Origin: Echinarachnius parma
Taxonomy: Eukaryota; Echinodermata; Echinoidea; Clypeasteroida; Echinarachniidae
DNA: 64,000 nucleotides
Direction: 5' to 3'
NCBI GenBank assembly: GCA_037951105.1
Contig: JBAMJV010008016.1
Location: 1-64,000 of the forward strand
Positions 53,401-62,400 of the stretch are shown here, piece after piece. The notes under the pieces were generated by a model, which saw only the letters and a program-made list of their open reading frames with translations, ran no database searches and was not told the DNA's origin. The translations under genes and the position numbers were made by a program. The stretch's first letter is position 1. Each line of letters opens with the position of its first letter.

Positions 53401-56400
53401 TATGATTCGATACCAGGAACCTCAGGGGGAAGGGTAAGTCTGGCTACACAGGCCCTGGTCCTATGATTTGATACCAGGAACCTCAGGGGGGAAGGGTAAG
53501 GCTGGCTACACAGGCCCTGGTCCTATGATTTGATACCAGTGGCCGAGAGCACGATCATGACCCAGGACCAGCCCTATAGTTCCACTGATCTTTAGATATG
53601 CTCGTGTAATCCTTTACGGTTGAATGGGTGAGGGCGGTAGGTGCTCTGCCACGTTTTGTTGATTTGTATGTTATTCTAGCATATTGACATCGATGAGTTA
53701 GAGCCAATGATGCTAATTACCATGGTAAATGTCGCTGGTCCGTAATCGGGCCCCTGCCCCCGGGAACCTCGGGCGAAGGGGAAGGCTGGCTACACAGGCC
53801 CTGGTCCTATGATTTGATACCAGGAACCTCAGGGGGGGGGGGGAGGCTGGCTACACAGGCCCTGGTCCTATGATTCGATACCAGGAACCTCAGGGGGGAA
53901 GGGTAAGTCTGGCTACACAGGCCCTGGTCCTATGATTTGATACCAGGAACCTCAGGGCAGAAGGGTAAGGCTGGCTACACAGGCCCTGGTCCTATGATTT
54001 GATACCAGGAACCTCGGGGGGGGGGGGAGGGGAAGGCTGGCTACACAGGCCTAGCTGGTCCTATGATTTGATACTTTATAAAGATAAACAATACATATTT
54101 GATGTTCTACCGATCACAAAATCTTCAAGAAAATTGTTTCTGGAGTAATGTAGATTTGATACTGTGAAAACAAACTAGTTATCTCATCTTGCACAGGAAT
54201 GAATGTATTTATGAAATGCCATTTTGAATAAATGGTGTAATCTTTAGTGTTGTTTTTGTTTTTGTTTTTGTGTATCTGCAGGTGATGGTGGATCCCCTGG
54301 ATTCCCAGGATCATCAGGACCTAAAGGAGAACCAGGACTATCCATCCCAGGCCCAGATGGAGCTATCGGAGGTCCAGGACGTGACGGTTCACCAGGTAAA
54401 TTGTCAGACCTTGTTGGATCTCATTTTGTCAAGTAGTTCTAGGCGCAGGAATATATTGCTGCATTCAAGTATTTACATCAAGTCATCTTATGACTTTAAT
54501 AATTATATCCTGAAGAGTCTTGACAAAATGTCTTCTTTGCACCATTCATTTGTGTTAATATGATAACCTACTCTTAGAAAATAGAGTGGTGTAAGTATTC
54601 AGTCTAATAAATTGAGCTGAATTATATTTACGTACGAGTGAAGCAAGTGAAGTGAAAGGAATGATCAATAAGTCCTATGAGAGATAGATTCCCCTAATGC
54701 ATGCAATGTTAGTGCGCCTAGCATATCAGACAGGAGAGCCCAGTGCCCAGACCCAATGCTACATGTAGGTCTAGGTGTAGCAGTTGTGAAGACAGGTCAT
54801 AGAGATCCAGAGAGACCACATCACATAGTCTCATTCTGGAGTGACCTGTTCCTAGTAATGTCTGCTTCATGTATGTTTGTGTGCCTGTAGGTCAACCAGG
54901 AGAGCCTGGAGCCGCAGGACCCATCGGAGAGCCCAGTGCCCAGACCCAATACCAGGTCTAGGTCTAGGTCTAGGTGTAGCAGTTGTGAAGCCGGGTCGTA
55001 GAGATGTAGAGAGACAACATTACATAGACTGTCAATCTGGAGCGACCTATTCCTACTAATGTCTGCTTCATGTATGTTTGTGTGCCTGTAGGTCAGCCAG
55101 GGGAGCCTGGAGCCGCTGGACCCATAGGAGAGCCTGGTATAGCAGCTCTGAAGGGAGACAAGGGAGAGCAAGGACTACCGGGCTTCGGGGGCGTCCCAGG
55201 AGAATCAGGAGACAATGGCCTTCCAGGACAAGATGGAAACCCAGGCTCATCCGGACTACCAGGTATAATAGTGATCAATATTCCATAGTGTCTTTGTAGT
55301 ACAGTGTCATATTATTAAGTAAGCATGCTATATTGTCTCCCTTTCCTTTCTCACTACCCACCTTAAGACATTTTTAACTACAGGATAATGCAAGTTTTAA
55401 GAGTGAACCACTGTTTGTCCAATGAGGAAGTTATAAATTGGTTAGTTTTGTCTTTATGTCAGTTTGTCTGATTATCTTGCATGAATAACGTGCTAGGCCC
55501 CTACATATATTTTCTTTATGGGAAACCCATAGGTGAGAGTCTAATATGTTTTATTTTTGCAGCCCCTTATCCATTTACAAGGAACTCTACCCTATGAGAT
55601 AGCACACACATTGTGTACGGCTTACATAGATATATAAGTGGGGTGAACCTAGTAATATTATTACAAAATCATGTTATAGTTCAGATTTTTATTTCAGTCA
55701 CATTTAACCCGTTGCTTACGGGAACTGGGTAGGCTATGTACAAAGTCTATGGGGATTTCCTAATCTCAAAGTGAACGGGTTAAAAGCATCACCTAGGAAT
55801 AAATGATGTATTATTACCTCTTTTATGGAAGTTGATATTATTTGCCTAGGACATTGCTAGGGAAAGATGCAGGGAGAATAGATGTCCAGCGGAGACTGAG
55901 TCCATAAGGCATGTGTGGCATATTCCTGTGATTTCATTCTTCCCATTTGTTGGTATGTTTCAGGAATCAAGGGAGCACCAGGACCTCTGGGACCGAGCGG
56001 ATCACAAGGCCCCAATGGACCACCTGGACCTATTGGAGCACCTGGAGAAAAGGGTCAGTAACTCTAATAGTCCTCTTGCAAGAGTGGTTTTAGGTTGGGT
56101 CAGTAACTCTAATAGTCCTCTTGCAAGAGTGGTTTTAGATTTGATGTAATGGCAAGTTAACATATTGGTGCACCTGGAGATAAGGGTCAGTAACTCTAAT
56201 AGTACTCTTGCAAGAATGGTTTTAGGTTTGATGTAATGGCAAGTAGGCCTATTGGAGCGCCTGGAGATAAGGGTCAGTAACTTAATAGTCCTCTTGCAAG
56301 AGTGGTTTTAGGTTGGGTCAGTAACTCTAATAGTACTCTTGCAAGAGTGGTTTTAGGCTTGATGTAATGGCAAGTAGACCTATTGGAGCGCCTTGAGAAA

Positions 56401-59400
56401 AGGGTCAGTAACTCTACAAACATTACCCTAGCAAGAATCGTTTCCAAAGCAAGCCATAGAAATAATATAAACATGTTGTGCACGCAGTATTTATTGGTTA
56501 GGACCTACAGATTTGATATAAAGGCATCATCATGGCTTGGGACAATTATTTCTAAATATTATTCATCGATTCATTTGTATTATTCTTGTCAACAAAGACA
56601 AACTATGTCGGAAATTAATGTCAGTGTTGCCAAGAAGTAAGAAATGTATTTTTATTTAAAATGCAAACTCTTCAAAAAAGTACTTAAAAATAGAAGAACT
56701 AGAAACAAAGATATTGATGAGAGTATTGGAGTAGCTAACCTGCTAGTCAGCCCTAACCTGCCAGAGCCATGCACCCAAAATGACCTGGAATCCATGAACC
56801 ACTGTGCCAGAGCCTGCGTGCAGTATTGTTGGTATTGACACAAGAAAAAGAAGAGGATGGTCCAGCCTAGATGATGTTGCTAACTTGTGATCATTTAACA
56901 GTTACCTTTTCTCACTATTTACATGTTGTTGCTTATTATGTTCAGGGGAACGAGGCAGCATGGGCCAGCCAGGCTCACCCGGGCCCTCTGGTTCCCCAGG
57001 TGCTAAAGGAGAACCAGGACTACCAGGGGTGCAGGGAGAGAAGGGCTCTCGTGGACCAGGCGGTGTTTCAGGACCTAAGGGGGAAACAGGACTTCTTGGA
57101 AGGACAGGTAGGCTAACAGAGTGACCTCACTATCTTAAAGGAACTAAAGAATACAACGTACTTCGGCACTTATTCCATAGTTGATGACTTGTAAAATAAG
57201 TCTGGCGAAAAAAACTCCGTGAAAATAAACACAGTAGTAATTTAGACTAATTTTCTGATGCCAAATCTCACTTAGCAGCCAGTTTACGCCCCACCCACAT
57301 TTAGGGTCCAGAATCGGCAGCGTGATTGACAATTCATTGGCTTACGTCATCTACAGAATTTAGTTCATTAGTCCGTTCTTTAGATGACGTCACATTTTGG
57401 CGATTTAAAAGGGCGTTCCCAGGACAATTAGATATTTACTAATTACCCCAAAATCTATTGATTTCATGGGAATTGACTGCCAAATTCTTTTTCTTGAGGA
57501 AATTAGAGAGCCTAATTATGAAAATTATGCCATTTAGACGCTGTAGTTCCTTTAATATCTAATGGACGATGTTGCAAACTACTGCTTATCTACCGAAATA
57601 TGGCATGTGTTATAAAATACAGAGTCAGTATGGGGCCTATATTTTCAATCCTAGCAGAATCTTCTTCAGATGCTAAGTGACAAAAGCACATAGAACACCA
57701 TAGTCTATACAGTATAGATGTATAGACACATACACAGACAGCTGGAATGTAATCACCTAATTATCTCAAAATCTAATGGAATGAACTCAGTATTACAATA
57801 TTATTGTTGAGAAATAAGAAGTAACCTGTATGAAGAAGTCTAGTAGTTTTAAACACAGGACATCAGTTTGAGGTGAAAATCACTTGGTATAAATACAAAT
57901 ATAAAACGTGTTCTTAGCAATCATTATCTTGACTGTGTTACAGATATTTCTCAAACCTTCATCATTACTTATCATTGTTTTTTGTTTAATCATTCATCTT
58001 TTCTCAATTTTGGCCAGACTAATTTATAATTTATTTTTCTCTATCCTTCATGCAACAAGTAAGTCAAGTTTATTACATAGGATATCTGTATACATTATTT
58101 ATATATTTTGGATAATTCCCTATTCTGCTAACTGTTAGTCTTTGTCTGTGCTCCATAGGTCCTCCCGGCCCTACTGGGTCCATGGGCCTGCCAGGACTGA
58201 ACGGTAACAAGGGAGACTCAGGCCAGCCAGGTGTCAGTGGCCTACCTGGTGGCAATGGACCTAAAGGAGAGGTGGGACAACCAGGATTCAAGGGACTTGC
58301 TGGAGCTTCAGGACTGCCTGGAGACCAAGGAAGACCAGGACCACCAGGTCAGTATTCAGGACTGGTCCAGAGATGATTTGTATCAAGGTTGACTGGTCAA
58401 ATTGTGGTCCCTGACAAAGACTTTTGAAATTTAGAGAAAAAAGCAAGTATACTATTTTATGTGGTAAAGCGATTTCAATGAACATGCTTTGATTTACTTA
58501 AATGATTTTCAAACATCAATACAAAACATGAAAATAATATTTTGTTGTTTCACTTTAGATCACAATACAAACAATTCCCTCAGAATCTTTTTAGCTGCCA
58601 TATATAAAGACTTAATCAGCATTATCACCTTACCTGTATTCTGAGAAGAGAACTTACTAGATATGTCCTTTACATCACGTTTGCCCCTAGGTCTTGAGGG
58701 TTCCAAGGGAGACCGAGGACCAGAGGGGATGTCGGGAGCACCAGGAGTGCCAGGAGTCAAGGGAGACCCAGGAGCACCAGGCTTTGATGGAACACCAGGA
58801 GACAGGGGTCAAGGCGGAGATCCAGTGAGATACTCTTTTATTTCATTTCCCCTTCACTCAATTCTTATTCCTGCTTTATGTTGAGTTCAGTGTTTTCATT
58901 CAGAGTACAATCTTCCTTTAAGTTACAACTTGTGATATAATACAAGAAGACACACAGGTATTAGTTGGAAGCTTACTTTATTAACTGCTTGTAGATCGAT
59001 GGCCCAGAATATACAATGCCTGGTTCCTTGACTACCGATATTGCATATCAATGCCTGTATAGTAATTCACCTGAGATGGCACACTTCTATTTATGATATA
59101 TTACTATTTGAGTCCACTCATTACACAACTGTTTCCATTACGAAAATGTATATGTTAGTTATTTATTAGTATGTCCAGTAGTGTGGTGTATAGCAAATTC
59201 ATACAATATAATCATCTTGAACTGGTTTACAAGAAATCTATGCCATTTACAACAAACATTTACAACAAATATTACCAAAAAAAGCATGAAACAGCTTTCA
59301 GTTTTCAACATTTCACTCCCATTTTAACCCTAACCAGGCCGGGTTATTTTGGCTATGCTATAGCCGGGGGGGGGGGGGGGTGGATTCCACCCCCCCCCTG

Positions 59401-62400
59401 AGATCTCGGTCGCCGAACGCGCGGCCGCCTCAAAATTTGGCACACAGATTGATTGCGACATAATCTACAAGATTGCATTGTTAGTTTTTTGAAGAAAAAA
59501 AAAAAAAAAATCAATTTCAAATTAATTATGCAAATTTATGCAAAAATCCCCTTTTTGTCAATAAATCACTAAGTATGGCTCAGAATATGCTAATTTTGTG
59601 CATGAATATTCTTTATGACCTAATTATCAGGTTTTCAACATTAAAAGTTGCGACAGCCAAAAAATTCCTTATGTATTTCTTTGTTTTTTAAATTTCTTAT
59701 GTATTTCTTTGTTTTTTCACTTTTGTTTTTTATTATTTTTTTTTATGGAATAAATTATTAACCATTATTCAACAACTTTTAGCCCAAAATTAAATGACTG
59801 CAGTGATTAGAATGAAAAATAATGAAGGTTTTGTCTATTATAGGAAAAAATTTTCATAGGATTTGTACACAAATCACAAAATTTGGTGATTTTCGGCCAA
59901 CGCTCACTTACAAAAGGTCACGTGACTTTAGAACCGTATACCCGGTCGTCGCAAATTTGGTCTCAAAAGTTGCGCAAGACTTCAATGAAAAAACTCATGA
60001 AGTCGCGCGGCAATACCTTCGAGCGTTGCGGAATTATCGCGCGAAAAGTCGAGGGGGGGGGGTGGATTCCACCCCCCCCCCCCCGGCCTGGTTAGGGTTA
60101 AATATAAGAATGATTGAGCTGTTCAAATTGATAGTTATCTACTGGATAATTATAACTAGGAACAATTCAGTGCAATGATTAAGTAAATATCAGTTGGCAT
60201 TATGGCTCATTTCTCAAGCATATGATTCATTTACCACGAAAACCTATGTGACCTTGTGCTGATTGTGTGGTATTATGTTTGACGTGCAGGGCTCCCCTGG
60301 ATCGCTAGGACTAAAGGGAAGCAAGGGTAATCCAGGAGAGATCCGCTACACAGGCTGCAAGGCAGAACCAGGACTGCCGGGAGACCCTGGACCAAGAGGA
60401 CCTCAAGGTACTGTTTTATAATAATAATTATAATTGTCATTTAACTCTTTGAGCGCTTCGTTCGACTTTAGTCACAAACAGCGGCCCACTTTGTTCGACT
60501 TAAGTCACAGACAACGATGCGTAAGTGTTAAAGTACGCTATTTATGCGGGTATCATATCGATTACAAAAAACATTAGAAATACAAAATAAAATCAGAAAC
60601 TAAATGCTTACATAATGTTTACTTGATGATTAATTTCTAAAGAGTGAAAAGGTGGGTCTTCAATTGTAATTTGAATACAGTGATAGATTCAAGTTCTCTT
60701 TATATCTTGTGGTTAACTGTCCTAAATCGTTGGGGCTAATATTTCAAATCTTAATAATATTATAATGATTATAAAATATCTCAACTTGTACAACGCCTTT
60801 CATGATTCATCATCTCAAAGCTCTTCTCATTGGTACTATTAACCGTGTCATGTAACGCAAAGTCAATCCGCACAGGGTATGCACGTTAGTCTTTCTAAGG
60901 AGAAGAAGGATTGATTTTGACATATAATAAGTGAATATGAATGATAAATGATAAAACATGTATGCGTCTTGATATTCATTTATTAAAGGGCAATGAAACC
61001 CAAGCAATATGTTGCTTTCATAGTCTTGAAGAGATTAAGAAGAATACTCTCTGAAAGTTAGAGCATAATCGGGTAAGAAACAAGAAAACTACGGCTGTTT
61101 GAAGATGTCCATTTACTCCTATGGGGAACTCAAATTGGCAATGCACTCTGATAAGTGTGTGGACAACTCCCCATATGTTTTGTACACAAATGTTCCCATT
61201 TTTACAGTTTTCTTCATAGTCACATTTTTCCATTCTCCCAACTCATGATGTGTTATGTATAAAAGCATTCTACAAAACATATGTTGAACTTGAACGAAGG
61301 GTAAACATACATTTTGAGAAAATTGTACAAAACTGAAATTTTGTGTACAAAATGTATGGGGAGTTGTCCACAACTTTGCCAGAGTTCGTTGCCAATTTGA
61401 GTCAATCAAAGAAATGCATGGCTCTTTTCAAAGAGCCATAGTTTTCTTATTTCTTGACCGATTGTGCTCAAATTTTCAGAGACTATTTTTTATATTTAGT
61501 GTTTTCTAGTGCGTACAACAATTTGTCTGGATTGCATTGTCCTTTAAGACATACATGTATATATTGATAAGAAGCAGATATGCAAAATAGCTCTTCTCCA
61601 GGTCAACGTAAATGAGACATCAACGGATATGATACATTTTTTTTTTGCTGGAGGTCTAGGGTTAGGGTGGGGAGACATTAAAGGGATCTAGTAACAATGT
61701 CAAAATTATCAAAACTCACTTGGAACTCTAGGTAGTTCTCTCATTCCTCGGTGAATTCATATATATTACCAAAAGAAGCATAAAACAGCTTTCAGTTTTC
61801 AACATTTCCCTCCCATTTTAAATATAAGAATGATTGAGCTGTTCAAATTGATAGTTATGTACTGGATAATTATAACTAGGAAAAATTAACTGCAATGATT
61901 AAGTGAATATCAGTTAGCATTATGGCTCATTTCTCAAGCATATGACATTCATTTACCATGAAACTTTCACACATCACTAAGTGGACATATCAGATCACAG
62001 CAATACACATTTTATCAACCGTTTGGTTGCAGTTTGTGCACATGTCAACAAAGTTACTAGATGGCTGTAACTCATTCAATTCAAATGTCCCTTGCTGCAG
62101 GTCTGTCAGGTACACCCGGTATCCCAGGAGACTTTAACTCATTCAATTCAAATGTCCCTTGATGCAGGTCTGTCAGGTACCCCCGGTATCCCAGGAGACT
62201 TTGGTGAGAAGGGAGACTCAGGACTCAAGGGAGATACAGGACCACGGGGCATCAGTGGATCACCAGGCAACCCAGGACCATCAGGCAACACTGGTCCCCC
62301 TGGACCCTCGGGCAGGCCTGGAGAGAACGGATCCCCTGGATTACCTGGTATGTACAGTCCTACCATTCTGCATGCTAGCAATAATCATAGGACATACACC

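Larger units (their letters stand above)
60408..62167 (+). other. Intron 30
   Basis: Contains family B copy 3 (60987-61543), then an element related to family C split by the segmental duplicate of intron 29 (61680-62065), and a duplicated exon 31 acceptor. Confidence 0.75.
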
